DNA from: Pyropia haitanensis
Lineage: Eukaryota; Rhodophyta; Bangiophyceae; Bangiales; Bangiaceae
Assembly: GCA_008729055.1 (NCBI GenBank)
Contig: SDUX01000007.1
Span: 5,501,009-5,565,008, forward strand
Direction of reading: 5' to 3'
Length of the DNA: 64,000 nucleotides
Positions 44,117 through 55,254 of this stretch are shown here, piece by piece; the stretch's first letter is position 1; every line of letters starts with the position of its first letter. The notes beneath the pieces are model-generated. The model was not told the DNA's origin. It ran no database searches and was given only the letters and a program-made list of their open reading frames with translations. The position numbers and the translations under genes were made by a program.

Positions 44117-44790
44117 GGTGGGGACGAGCGGGGGGGGCGGGGGGGGCGGGGGGGGGGGGGATCCCCGTCGGGAGGGAGGGGGGGGTTGGACACGGCGTTG
44201 CGTTGGGGAATGGTGGACGAGGCGTTGCGTTGGGGAATGGTGGACAAGGGATGGGAACAGCAGCGGCGGTGTGGGTGGGGGGGCAGCGGTGGCCGGGGGG
44301 GAGGACGCCGCCGCGCGTGCACGGGGCGTGCGCCAAGGCGGGGGGGGGACGGACGGAGGGCGGGACGCTGGCCGATCGCCGCGGCACCGAGCGGGACCGC
44401 GCTCCACAAACTCGGGGTTTTTTTTTTTTTTTTGGCGCGCGTGGTCGCCATCGCAGACGATTGATTGGGCGATCATCATCCACGGCGCCGCGGTCGCAGC
44501 GCCGGCACGTCCGCCCGTCTCCTCTCCCCCCCCTCCGCGTCCTTTTCGCTTCCCTCGTGGTCTCCCCGCTTGTCCTCCCTCTTGTGTGTCTTCCCCCGCT
44601 TTCCCCACCCTGCCAAACCCCTCCTGTTCCCCTCGCCCTCCACCCCTTCCTCCCGTCTGTCTCTTCTCTTGACCCCCACGCCGCCCCCATTTTTTTTTTT
44701 TTTGCCCGCCCCTCCCGTGTTCCCTCCCTCCCGCCGCGCACCGCCTCCCCCCCCCCCCCCGCTGCGCCCCGCGCGTCCCCCCGCGGCGCG
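44117..44790. other. Divergent promoter region of NUP155 and CSL4
   Basis: Contains G-rich blocks, a two-copy 27-bp tandem repeat (44,194-44,247), an uninterrupted T run at about 44,419-44,433 and a long C/T tract (44,515-44,790) that leads into the CSL4 start. No supported ORF. Confidence 0.45.
44194..44247. repeat. 27-bp direct tandem repeat, two copies
   Basis: GGCGTTGCGTTGGGGAATGG plus TGGACGA/TGGACAA occurs twice in a row, differing at one position near the end. It lies 80-130 bp upstream of the NUP155 start, where duplicated promoter elements are possible. Confidence 0.75.
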
Positions 44791-45482
44791 ATGCCGTCCA
44801 AGAGCCGTGGCCCCACGACAACGTACGTCACCCCCGGTGACCGCCTCGGCTCGTCTGCCAAGTACACCCCCACCGACGGGGCCTACACCCGCGGCGACGC
44901 CGTCTACGCCGCCGTCGCGGGCGCGCTCGCCGCGACGCCCACCACGGTGGGCGTGCGGCGGGTCCCCCCACCCGCCGCCCCTCCCCCCCCTCTGCCGCCC
45001 CTGGTGCCGCCACCACCACCACCACCACCGCCACCACCACCACCACCGCCGCCGCCGCCGCGGCGGCGGCGGCGGCGGGCACCCCCCCCGTGGGCCTCCC
45101 CGCGCCCGGCGCGACGGTCACCTGCCGCGTCACACGGCTGACCGGCAAGGCCGCCGCGCTCATCGTCCTTGCATCGGACGGGGTGGCCACCGCGGGGGAC
45201 TACCGCGGCCTCCTCCGCTCGGTCGACGTGCGCGCGACGGACGTGGACGCGGTCGAGATGGGCGACGTGTGCGTGCCGGGGGATGTGGTGGTCGCGGCGG
45301 TGGTTGGCGTCGGTGACCGCGGGGGGGTGCTCGTGTCGCTGTTGGGGGAGGAGCGGGGGGTGGTCGCCGCGACGTGTGGGGGGGGGGACGGGGGGGAGCT
45401 CGTGCCGGTCGGCTGGGCGGAGATGGTGTGCCCGCGGTGTGGGCGGCGGGAGAAGCGCAAGGTCGCGCGGGTGCCACGGTGA
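44791..45482 (+). CDS. CSL4: Exosome complex component CSL4 (EXOSC1)
   Basis: Cap subunit of the RNA exosome, which binds RNA above the nine-subunit channel. N-terminal domain: YVTPGDRLGSS, then GAYTRGDAVYAAVAG (family VTPGERL and GTYTRGGYIYASLAG). S1 domain: GATVTCRVTRLTGKAAALIV, DYRGLLRSVDVRATDVDAVE (family FRGLIRREDIRATEKDKVE) and CVPGDVVVAAVVGVGD. The C-terminal ribbon carries WAEMVCPRCGRREKRKVARV with a Cys pair. Between the two parts is a Pro/Ala linker of about 60 residues (PPPPP from CCACCACC repeats) absent from animal CSL4. The frame changes once at C8 (45,082-45,089) at the end of this linker. Nucleus and cytoplasm. The ATG follows a long C/T leader. Confidence 0.88.
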
Positions 45483-45852
45483 GCTGGGGGGTGGGGGGGG
45501 GGGGGGGAGGGGGGGGGGGAGGGGGGGGGAGCAGGAGCGTCAGGAACGCGTCGGGGGGTGGGGGGGGGGGCACCCTGTCGGGGTCCACCCCAGTGTCGCG
45601 TGTCCGCTGCCCCTGCTTTGCCTGCGCCGCGGTGGCTGGTGTTGGTGGTTGTTCCTGGCGATGGGGGGTGCGGCCGCCATCCGTGGGCGGTGGCGCCGGG
45701 TGGTCCACCGTTGGGGGCGGCGACGGCAGCCGCGGCCGCGGCTGTGGGCCCCGCGCAGCGGTGGCGGCGGGCGCACCGCCGCGGGCGGACGCACGGGCGG
45801 CCGGGGGGGGGGGTGGAGGGAAGGCGCCGTGGTGGGCGGGGGGGGGATGCCG

Positions 45853-45920
<68 letters not shown>

Positions 45921-46929
45921 AGGAGGGGGTTGTGGCGTGGGTGGGCTGGCGCCGGCAGCCACCCAATCCCAGACGCGCCAGCCACGGCGGCGGCGGCGGC
46001 GGCAGCCGTGCGGGTCAGGGGCTGGTGGCGGCGCCATGCCAGGCGGGACAAAGGAGCAGGGAGGCAGGAGCAGCGTCGCGTGCCACCGCCCTGGGGTGAC
46101 GACCGAGGCAACGCAGCGCAGCGAGGGGGGGGGGGGGGGGGAAGAGTTTATGGGAGCACCAAGCGGATGGCGCCCAGAGTGTGAGAAAACAGTGCTCTGT
46201 GGTGTGCCTTTCCAAGAGCAGCTGTTGTTGGTGCGGAGACCGCGCGTTTCCCGCGCGTCCGCCCGCGGCGGGCGTAGCAGCCGCTGGACCGCTCGACGCG
46301 GTTGCGCCGGCCGATGGGGGTGCCTCGGCCGGGGCGGTCGACCGACCGGCGGGTCGTCGGTGCCATACTCCCGACGTGCACGTCTAACGTGGCCGCGAAG
46401 CGCACGGGGGGGCGCGTGCATGGTGGAACGGCGGCGACGGCGGGGGAGGTGGAGCGCCCACCGGGGACGAGCCGCCTGGGAGAGCAGCGGGGGGGGTGCG
46501 GCGGGTGGCCGGCGGCGGCGGTGGGGGCGCTGGCGGGCACGGCCTGCGCGGGGCGCCACACCCCGGGCCCGCGGCAGCTGTGGGGGGCAGCGCGGGCCCG
46601 TGCGCAGGCGTAGGTAGCGGCGCCTCGACCCACCGCAACGGACGAGGCCAGCGCAAAAAAACAAAGGGGCGACGTACGGGGCGCCAGAGGGTCCGCCCGT
46701 CCCCCCCGCGTCTGCCCCTCCCCCCCCCCCCCCGCCCCGCGGAGGTCGTCACAACCTCCAAAGGTGCTCGCGCGGCTCGCAAGTGGCCGCCATGTGCAAG
46801 CACAGGCGAGCACGGGGAGCCCCCCAGGAGAGGCCACTCCAGAGACCCCCGGACGGGTGCTTGCAGTGCTCGCCGTGCTCGCAAAGGGCCCCCAGCGGCG
46901 AGCGCTTCCCGTGTCGTTTGCGACGGTGC
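45483..46929. other. Convergent intergenic region with a long (CGG)n array
   Basis: 1.4 kb between the CSL4 and F-box/PP2 stops. It holds a (CGG)n array of about 22 units (45,855-45,920), G-runs at 45,485-45,530 and C-runs at 46,719-46,735 and 46,939-46,957. TTTCCCGCG at about 46,245 resembles an E2F half site but has no start codon near it. No frame shows a known domain. Confidence 0.4.
45855..45920. repeat. (CGG)n trinucleotide array, about 22 units
   Basis: Uninterrupted CGG/GGC repeat in the intergenic region. It is the longest pure triplet array that I noted outside coding sequence. Confidence 0.85.
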
Positions 46930-48011
46930 TCACGGCGTCCCCCCCCCCCCCCCCCCCGGCTCTCCCCCCAGGGGCGTCAGCCAAATGTCCCCAAACACCG
47001 CCCCCGACTTGTACGTCCCGTCGTGGCACGCCAGGCGCACGCGCACGCCGCCGGCGGCGACGACGTGCAGCCGGGGGAGCAGCACCACCCGCGCCCACGG
47101 CCGCAGCGCGTGCGTGACCTGGATGGTGCGGCTGGCGTGGCGCCGCCGCGGGAGGCGGTCCGTCAGCATTGCCGGCGCGGCGTCGCGGCCGCCGCGGCCG
47201 CCGAAGACGCCCGCGACCGCCGCCGCCGCCTCCACCGCCGCCGCCGTGGCAGGGGCGGCGAGCGTCCGCAGGAGCCCCGGGGCGTAGGACGCGAGCACCC
47301 GCGGCGCGGGTGCCGACCCCCCCCCCTGGGCTCCCCCCCTCCCGCACCCCCTACCGCCGCAGCCCGCGGCGGGTGCGTCCAGGGCCTCCACCACCACCCC
47401 CACCTCTTGGAGGCCGTGCCCCCAGTAGCCATTCTCGGGCGGCGCCACCACCTCCACCGCCACCTCGTACGCCCCCGCCGGCAGGCAGCCCACCGTGGCG
47501 GCCACGTCAAACCACCAGACGCCGAGGAGCTTGAGGGCGTCCCGCCCCGACGGCCCGCCGCCGGGGAGGCGCACCCAGTAGCGGGTGTCGGTGCCCCACG
47601 TGACGGCCGCCGCGGCGATGGGCAGCGCCACCCGCCAGGCAGGCGCGCAAGCCGCACGCGGCGGGGGGTGGGGCCGACGCCGTCAGGGGGCACCACCACC
47701 ACCGCGCACGGGTCGCCAGCGTCGTCGAGGGCGACGGGCAGGCCGGCGGGGGTGGCCGCCGCCCTCAGCGCCGCGAGCGCGGTGGGCGCTTCCCTCGTGC
47801 CGCCCGCGGCCGCCGCCGCCGCCGCCGCTGCCGCGGCGGCGCAAAGCTCGGCCGGCAGCAGCCGCGCCCAGACCGCTGGCGGCCCCGACACGGCAGCGGC
47901 CGTGGCACGGCAGACGGCGGCGAGGCGGCCGACGGAGCGCGGAGGGAGCTTGGCGGCCACCTCGGCGAGGAGCTCGGGGGGGAGCGCGTCGAGGGTGAGC
48001 GCAGGCTCCAT
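46930..48011 (-). CDS. F-box protein with PP2 (phloem protein 2-like) domain
   Basis: N-terminal F-box: LTLDALPPELLAEVAAKLPP then VGRLAAVCRATAAAVSGPPA and VWARLLP (about residues 5-55), which would bind SKP1 in an SCF ubiquitin ligase. After an Ala-rich linker comes a PP2-type lectin domain: WGTDTRYWVRLPGGG, ALKLLGVWWFDVAATVGCLP and AYEVAVEVV (plant WISLPESRF and ELLDVCWFEIRGKI), a fold that binds glycans in plants. Later RTIQVTHALRPWARVVLLPR and SGAVFGDIWLTPL close it. The frame changes once near 47,655-47,690, at C/G runs between the linker and PP2 domain. F-box/PP2 pairing is typical of plant-lineage substrate receptors, with glycoproteins as possible targets. The C-terminus ends in a Gly run and may be inexact. 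Confidence 0.72.
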
Positions 48012-51000
48012 TGCGTGAGGGGGGCCGGGGAAGGTGGGGCGTGTGGAGCGGACAATGCGGGGCAAGCGGGGGCGGCGGTCAGAAAAAATGAAAGAGGGGG
48101 GGGACGGGGAGGAACTACATAGGTGATGGAGGATGGGGGGTACCAACGGGTGGGATAGGGCGAGAACACAAAGAGCGTGCGGCAGGGGGCGAGGGGCGGA
48201 GACAGAAGATGGGGAAGACAAACGGCAGGGGGGAGCGTCCGCGGTTGAGGGGGGGGGGGGGGGGGTGGTCGCCGGCGCCGGTCACGGCGCGGACGGTCAG
48301 CACGCGCGCGGCGGCGGCGGTGGCGGGCGACACCGTGTGACGCGGACGACGTGGCCCGGAGTACAGGCGGTGAAGACGCATGAGCGAGAGGCAAGACGAC
48401 CCGCTCCGTCCCGCGGGCGCTCCGCTGGCAGCAAGTCCAGTGTGGACGTACAACAGGCCGGCGAAATCCTAGATGAGAGGAGTCCTCGGGGTGGATCCTG
48501 GAATATAGAGTCTTGGATGATTGTGGACCATCCCCTCGATCCTGGGCTAGATTTCCGGTAGAGATGGTGACGACGGCCCGACCGAGCCAGCCCGCTGGAG
48601 TGGCTGGCACGCTGGCGCGCTCCGGCGGTGGGCAGCAGTCCTGAGGACAGGACCCTCTTCCCCATCCCCCCCCCGCACGGCCCCGATTGTCGACGCGCCG
48701 TTTTGGGTTGGGCCGTGTTCGGAGAGACCATCTTTGGACACCGACTGTCGTCGGCTGTCCGCACCACCAGCGCGCCCCTCCTCTCGCCAACCCCCGCCCG
48801 TCTTGGTGCCTATTGGTCTGGCCAGCAGACCTCCCCCCTCGCACCGCCGCGTGCGAAGGGCATGGCGGTGCGCGGTGGCCGCCATGATGCACAATAACGA
48901 AACATGAGGGACGGGTGCCGGACATGGTGGCGAGTCCGGCCTGAGGCTTCCAAGAAGAGCGCTATCGACGGATGGCCGTGCGCGCCGGCGACGACTGACC
49001 GGAAAGATCTAGACAACCCCGCATCCCGCATGCGCTTTGGCTGCCACGGCACGCGCTCCCCATGACCATGTTGGAGACGGAATTCTACCCTCAGGAGGAC
49101 TTGGGTCCATATGAGGAATTCCAGGTTGGGTCATGCGCCCGACGCGGTGACACGGCGTGGCCGACGACGGGGGAGCTCTGGTGGGCGGAGCGCCGGCGGA
49201 GAGGCCGTTGGCATAAGGATGGGGAATGCGGCTGGATGTGCGGGGGCATGCCGGCGGCGCAGCTGGTGGGGGCGGCGCCACCCAGCGGCCGACGGTGGCG
49301 GCGCGGACGGGACGGCAGTCGCCCGGGTTGCGGCCGGTGATCGTGCGGTGGCGAGCGCGAGGCGCGGCGCGGGGGCAGCGGGGGAGCCGATATGCGGCCG
49401 GCGACTTGGGGAGACCGGGGCGCCTGGCGCCGGGCCCACGGGGGAGCTGGCTGGAGCGCGCCAGCGGGGAGCCACTGGTGGCGGCGGCGCCCAGTGGCTA
49501 ATTGGAGGGCAGCGGCGCACCGGTGGAGGGGCGCGGCGGGGACCTCGGTTGGGTGTGACGCAGCTCTGTGGCGGTGACCGCGGGGGAGGCGTGGCCCCGG
49601 ACCAGCTGGGGAGCCAGGATGTGGGGGGTGTAGTCGGTGGAGGAGGCGCAGGCGGCGCAGGGGAGTGGCGGGCGGGCCTGCCTGGGGGAGCGCCCGTTGC
49701 GGGCGCGTTGGACCGCGGCAGGGGTAGCGCGTGTTGAGGGCGTGTGTGGGGGTGACCCGAGGCGGGGTGCCTGCGGGGAGACGGACGAGGGGCGGCCCCT
49801 GCGGGGGCACGCGGCGGGTGCGGGCACGTGGGTGTGTGGGGCGTGCCGGGGAGGGGGGCAACGTGAGGACCGGGGGGGGAGCTATATGAGGAGGGCAGCT
49901 CCGTGCCGGGAGGGGGTAGGCAAGCAAACGGAGCGACTTTACCACCATCCACGGGGTCCCTACACAGGGGGGCTGCCATGGGAGGGGGACGGGCATGATG
50001 CCCGGTGCGTTCCACCAAGAGACCATGACGAGGTCGCTATTGTCGGGCCGCCAGGGGACCATGGTCGCCCTCCCTGGGTGCTGCCGCGCATCGCTTGGGC
50101 GCGGCGGATTGGTGCTTCAGACCACGGGCTCGGCGCGGGCCCACAGACGATCCTCGGCGTACCCAGCCTGTCACGAGAGGCTGGTGCTGACCCCCGCCGC
50201 TGATCTCTGGACCCCCCTCCCCCCGCCGTGCTCCCCCGGCACACGTCAACGGCGTACGAGCGCCCGCGGACGCCACTCCATCCAATCTTTCCGCAGCTAT
50301 CGGGGAAGGCCGACGACCAGCGTGGCCGCCGCGAACCAGACCCGAGCCCTCTGTCATCATGCGACACACACTGGCCGGCGCGACAGGGGTTGCCGCGACC
50401 GGCCGCGTCGCCGCGCCCCTCCCAACCTGTCGAGCCGGCCACCTTGCCCCACACCACGCGACGCGCAACGTGCGCGCGCGCTGTGAGCGCCCGCGGTTTG
50501 ATGACCACATGACGGGAAAAGACACCACAACGGCGCTCCACCACAGCCTGGGCCCGCTCTAACCAACCAGCCACTATCACCTGCGCTCTGGTCTCTCTGC
50601 CAAGTTGTTGTACAGAACGAGAGGCGGGGCGCGCACCTTCGCACGGGGGGAGTGGGGGGCGCTGCGGCCGATGCCCGGCCGTTGAGCGCCCCGCCCGGCA
50701 GGTAGACAGCACGATGTCATCGTTGCTATCTTGGCAACGCAACAATGAATCGCGCTGGCAACCCCGCGTGAGGGGTCCGCGCGAACGGGGCGTGCGCACG
50801 GCCACGGGGGGTCGCGCGGCGGTGAGAGGATGGGGGACGGGGCGGCAGCCGTGACCGCCTACTGTACACGCACCGCGCACCAGCGGCCCAGCTGAGGCGC
50901 GCGGCGTGAGAGGCACACCCAGCCAGTGGCGCGGCTCCTCCCTTGCCCACGCAAACGTGCTCCTCTGGTGGTAGTGGCCGCTGCCTAGCGTAGCCGGCTC

Positions 51001-51263
51001 GCAGTGGCGGGCACCCCTGCTAGTCTCTGGCCGCGCTGGTCGGTGCGGGGAGAGACATTTAGGCACCGCCCGTTGCCGCACCACGTCGCGTCGCACGGCG
51101 TCACTCCAGTGGTGTCGGCTTCCCCGCCCTGGCCCGCATCTCGAGGCAGACCCTGGCTGCCCGACACCCCCTCCCCCCGGTTCTTTGCGCGTTACCTCCG
51201 GGGGCCCGTACCCCGGCCACGGCAAGCGTCTGCCAGCACGTCGTGTTGCCACTCATCGCCACC
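48012..51263. other. Long divergent intergenic region, 3.25 kb
   Basis: No frame with recognisable motifs. Its GC content is a little lower than in genes and coding-type Ala/Gly triplet runs are sparse. A 430-codon minus frame at 49,960-51,252 has no family features and I treat it as chance. Promoters of the F-box/PP2 gene (left) and the ammonium transporter (right) must lie here. A decayed mobile element cannot be excluded by eye. Confidence 0.3.
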
Positions 51264-53025
51264 ATGGTGGATCAGGTGAACCTCTTTCCAGGGGGCACGC
51301 TGGACACGAGTTTGCTCAACGCCACTGTCAACGCGTTGGTGGACCGTGTCCAGACCAACGCGGCATCAATGGACGTCTTCTTTGTCCTCTCCTCTGGCTA
51401 CCTCGTGTTCTTGATGCAGGCGGTACGTGCGGAACTCTTTTGTTTTTGTTGCGAGGGTGTAGAGAGGGGTGTGAGGTGCGGAGCGCCCGACGGGTGGCGG
51501 CGTCTTCTGGGCTGGCTAGACGGGCATCGTGCCTACTGTAGAGTGCGCTGCTCCTGCTCTCGACGCTTGATCTTGTTGGGCAACGTTGCCAGTGTCTGAC
51601 AACTGCATTGGTGACTGGTATGTTATTCCTCCTTCCGTAATGCTTCGTACTTTTTTTTTGTCATGTGATGCGTGTGCTCTGCGTCCAACCCCGCAGGGCT
51701 TTGCAATGCTGACAGCCGGCAGCGTCCGGACGAAGAACACCAAGAACGTGCTTTTGAAAAACGTCCTGGACGCTTGCGTCGGCCTCGTCGCGTACTATCT
51801 CTTTGGCTATGCGTTTGCCTATGGCCCGGAGGCCAACGTCTTCCTCGGCCATAGCAACTGGGCGCTGTCGGACGAAGTACAGTACTATCACGCCTTTTTC
51901 TTTCAGTGGACCTTTGCCGCGACCGCCGCGACGATCGTGTCGGGCTCGGTGGCGGAGCGGACCTCCTTCTACGCCTACCTCGGCTACGCCTTCTTCCTCT
52001 CGGGCTTTGTGTACCCTGTTGTGTCCCACTGGGTGTGGAGCGATGACGGTTGGCTGACCGACATCTTTACGGTGGGCGCCAAGGACTTCGCGGGTGATGC
52101 GGTGGTGCACATGGTGGGGGGCTTCGCGGGCCTCGCTGGCGCCGTCATTGTAGGCCCCCGCATTGGCCGCTTTGACGCCGACGGCCGAGTGGTACCGATG
52201 CCCGGCCACTCGGCGACGCTGTGCACGCTCGGCACGTTCATCCTGTGGTTTGGCTGGTACGGCTTCAACCCAGGGTCCACGCTGGGCATCTCCAACCTCT
52301 CGCCCGATGCCAACCTGACCGCCACCGCCGCCCGGTGCGTGGTAAATACGACCATTGCGGCCGCCGCGGCGGGCGTCACTACCCTCGTCGTGCTCAAGCT
52401 GCGGGATCACATCTTTGACCTGCTGTCCATCCTCAACGGCATCCTCGCGGGCCTCGTCGCCATCACCGGCAGCTGCCCGTGGGTGGAGCCGTACGCCGCG
52501 CTCGTCATTGGCATCATTGGAGCGTTTGTGTACATTGGTTCGGCCGCCGCGCTTCTCGCCCTCAAGGTTGACGACCCGCTCGAGGCGTTTCCCATCCACG
52601 GGGCTACCGGTCTGTGGGGTGCGATTGCCGTTGGCTTCTTTGCCCGGGAGCAGCTCCTCTTCCAGTCTGGGGCGGGCAACGACAGGGGCTGGCAGGGGGT
52701 GCTGTACGGCGGTGGCGGCCGCCTCTTGGCCGCGAACTTAGTGATGGTGCTGTCCATTGCGGCATGGACGGTCGCCCTGATCGCGCCCCTCTTCTTCAGT
52801 CTCAACCTGGCGGGGCTGCTGCGGATCCCGCGAGCGCAGGAGCTCGAGGGCAACGACATCTCCAAGCACGGCGGCGCGGCCTACCCACCCGATGCGGTCG
52901 TTACGGAGGAGCTGCTCTCGCAACAGACCAGCGACAACCTTGGCATGGACGAGTCGGACAAGCGCAATTCGGCGGGCAAGGCGCCTGGCAAAGCGTCGGG
53001 CGAGAAGTCTGGAGAGGCGGTCTAA
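51264..53025 (+). CDS. AMT1: Ammonium transporter, AMT1 type
   Basis: Eleven-span plasma-membrane channel for ammonium uptake. Exons 51264-51422 and 51697-53025, intron 274 bp (donor GTACGTG, acceptor CGCAG, phase 0), 495 aa. The AMT signature DAVVHMVGGFAGLAGA has pore Asp187 and the first twin histidine His191; the second, His354, is in FPIHGATGLWG. The gate region FFFQWTFAATAATIVSG and WFGWYGFNPGS are intact, so the pore should conduct. The C-terminal tail is long (about 60 residues, KHGGAAYPPD then Ser/Lys-rich), as in AMT1 proteins where phosphorylation closes the trimer. The ATG is in an ideal context (cgccaccATGG). Ammonium supply would control it; no nitrogen element was identified. 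Confidence 0.96.
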
Positions 53026-53787
53026 GTCGGCGTATGCGCTTTCTTCCACGCGATCGCACCATTCTCGCCCTCCCGGTTCTCTGCGGTAATGCAACACACA
53101 CTGTGCTTTCTGTCCCGCAGGCTGTTTACGATCACCGAGAGCACACAGCAACAGCAGCGGACGGTGCGAGCATATCGCAGAGGCCTCGTGAGCAAAGTAT
53201 GACGGCGAGCGGCAGGTCGCTCCACCTCTCTCAGCACCGTCTCCCTGCCTTTCCCCCTTTGCCAGTCCCCGTCATTTTCGCTCTGTGCCTCCGACCCTGT
53301 GCCTGCGCTGGTACACTTTGTAGGAAATGGATGAATAGACATATGGGTAAACACGGCGTCTCGACAAATCATGAAAAAACAAAAAATGCCACGCGGCCGT
53401 GGAAGCGCACGAGTGCACGCGCACGCGCCTTCGCGCTCGGCGAGCGCGCCGCGACTGTGGCTCCCCATCGTTGGCAGCAGCGCGGTGGTCGCGTCCTCGC
53501 GGCGCCGTGGAAGGACGGACGCCGCCGTGGACAATCGGGCCGGGCGGCGGGCCAAGACGCCGGCGCACCGCGGTGGCAGACGTTACCACGAGTGGCAGGC
53601 GCGTCCGGCCCGGTGGGCGGGAGCGACGCGGCGACGACGGCGGTGGCGGTGGAGGGGCACCCCGCAAGAGGCTGGAGCGGGGATGTGCACACAATTACCG
53701 ACTTTATTTTATTCTGTGGCAGCGGCGACGGGACCCCCCCGTCTCCCCCACCACCAATGTCCCCCCCCCACCCCCTCCCTCACCACA
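53026..53787. other. Convergent 3' flank of AMT1 and glycosyltransferase 1
   Basis: About 760 bp. The segment 53,330-53,400 is A-rich, and 53,700-53,715 has a short T-rich stretch. No supported ORF. Confidence 0.4.
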
Positions 53788-55254
53788 CTACAAGTGCTCG
53801 CACGGCCTCCTGTGCGCCACCGGCCCCTGCGGCTGCCCGTCGGCCTGCCACCGCAGGTGACAGGTGAGGCGCGCGTTCATCCGCACGGCCTTGGCCGCCG
53901 CCGCCGAGGCGTTGATGGCGCTGCCGCTCGCCACGCCCGCGCTCTCCGCGTCAATGCGGTCCATGAGCGGGCTGTCCACGTGGCGCATCTTGCGCACAAA
54001 CATGGCGCTCATGCCGAGAACCCGCTCCGCCAGCAGGTATTCGCCCGTGTCGGGGTCGGTGGCGTCAACATAGTACGGGCGGGCCCCCTCAGATGGCACC
54101 CCTAGGTGCGTCCAGACGATGCCGCGGAACGCGTCCTTGGCCGTGCGCGTCCGCAACACCGGGTGGTTGGCGGCAAGCATGGCGAAAAAGTGCTCCTCGG
54201 GCACCAGCGACGACGCGAGGAGGCCGAGCAGCTGCCGCGACAGGTCGCCCGTGACGGCCTCGACAACAAAGTCCCGGTGGAGGGTCATCCACGCCTCGGC
54301 GGCGGCGTAGCGGAGGCCAAACGTAGCCGGCGCGTGGAGCGGGTTGGCAAGCCCCGACTGGGTCAGCCGGCGGGGCGTGCCGCCGCCGCCGTCGCCGCCC
54401 GGCGGCACGGTCAGCGCCGGGTCAAATGTGAGCTTGGCCAGCCGGTACCGGCGGATGCGCGCCAGGTGGTCGGCGTGCAGAAAGCTGTGGACAAAGTTGA
54501 GCCGCGACGCCTGCACGTCGGGCCGGCCGAGCGCGGAGCGGATCGCGACGGGCGAGACGAGCGGGTAGTCGGACGCGCTGAGGTTGATCATGTACGTCCA
54601 CGCGACGGGGGAGTCAAAAAGAAAGTGCCGCGCGGCGGAGAGGGTGTTGAGAACGAGCGAGATGCCCAGGTACGTTACCGAAACGCGAGGTAGCAGGTGG
54701 ACGTTGGCGTAGGCCGGGTTGGCCCGGATCGCCGCGGCGAGCGGCTCCCACGTCTCGGCCGGCACCTTGGCGTCCACGTGGATCGCGTACGCGTTGGCCG
54801 GGTGGTGCACCCGCGCGAGCAGCCGGGGGAGGAGCGCCACGTTGCTCTCAGCGGCCTGGATGAAAATCGCGACGGCCGTCTCGGGCGCGTCGGCGGTGCC
54901 CGCCGCGGCCGCCGCCGCTGCCGCCGCGTCGGCCGCCGACGGGGCGGCGCGCGGGGGTGGCAGCTCGGCGTCTGCAGCCGCCACAGCGGCCGACGTGTCC
55001 ACCCCAGACGCGCCCGACACGGCGGCGGCGCGCTCGGGGGGCGGCACAAAGACGGGCGCGCTCCACGCGTGCTGCCCGCGCCGGAACACTTGGCCGCCCG
55101 CGGGGGCGGGTGCAAACGCCACGGCGGCCGCCACCACCGACGCCGCGGCGGCGAGGAGAACGGTAGCGGCGGTGGAGCGGGGGCGCCCACGGCCGCGCCG
55201 GCCGGCGGTCCCACCGCCGCCGAAAAAGTCGGGGGATGGTGGTGGCGGCGCCAT
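53788..55254 (-). CDS. Family-14 glycosyltransferase (xylosyltransferase / core-2 branching type) 1
   Basis: 488-aa type II membrane enzyme. A basic N-terminus (RRGRGRPRS) is followed by a signal anchor at about 29-49 (AATVLLAAAASVVAAAVAFA), an Ala/Pro stem, and a GT14 domain from about residue 127. Motifs: AVAIFIQAAESNVALLPRLL, HPANAYAIHVDAKV, LGISLVLNTLSAA, YMINLSASDYPLVSP (residues 222-235), EAWMTLHRDFV, and VPEEHFFAMLAANHP with the conserved acidic pair. GT14 members transfer xylose or GlcNAc from UDP-sugars in the Golgi; here a role in cell-wall or glycoprotein glycans is inference. One exon and no frame slip. A paralogue lies at 62,144-64,000. The start at 55254 is chosen because it places the anchor near the N-terminus. 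Confidence 0.85.
   Translation of the reverse strand: MAPPPPSPDFFGGGGTAGRRGRGRPRSTAATVLLAAAASVVAAAVAFAPAPAGGQVFRRGQHAWSAPVFVPPPERAAAVSGASGVDTSAAVAAADAELPPPRAAPSAADAAAAAAAAAGTADAPETAVAIFIQAAESNVALLPRLLARVHHPANAYAIHVDAKVPAETWEPLAAAIRANPAYANVHLLPRVSVTYLGISLVLNTLSAARHFLFDSPVAWTYMINLSASDYPLVSPVAIRSALGRPDVQASRLNFVHSFLHADHLARIRRYRLAKLTFDPALTVPPGGDGGGGTPRRLTQSGLANPLHAPATFGLRYAAAEAWMTLHRDFVVEAVTGDLSRQLLGLLASSLVPEEHFFAMLAANHPVLRTRTAKDAFRGIVWTHLGVPSEGARPYYVDATDPDTGEYLLAERVLGMSAMFVRKMRHVDSPLMDRIDAESAGVASGSAINASAAAAKAVRMNARLTCHLRWQADGQPQGPVAHRRPCEHL

Noticed and set aside
46240..46252. TTTCCCGCG as an E2F site
   Set aside because: It lies between two convergent gene ends with no start codon near; probably chance in GC-rich DNA.
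49960..51252. 430-codon minus frame upstream of AMT1
   Set aside because: No recognisable motif, no clear splice or start support, and its length is plausible by chance at this GC content.
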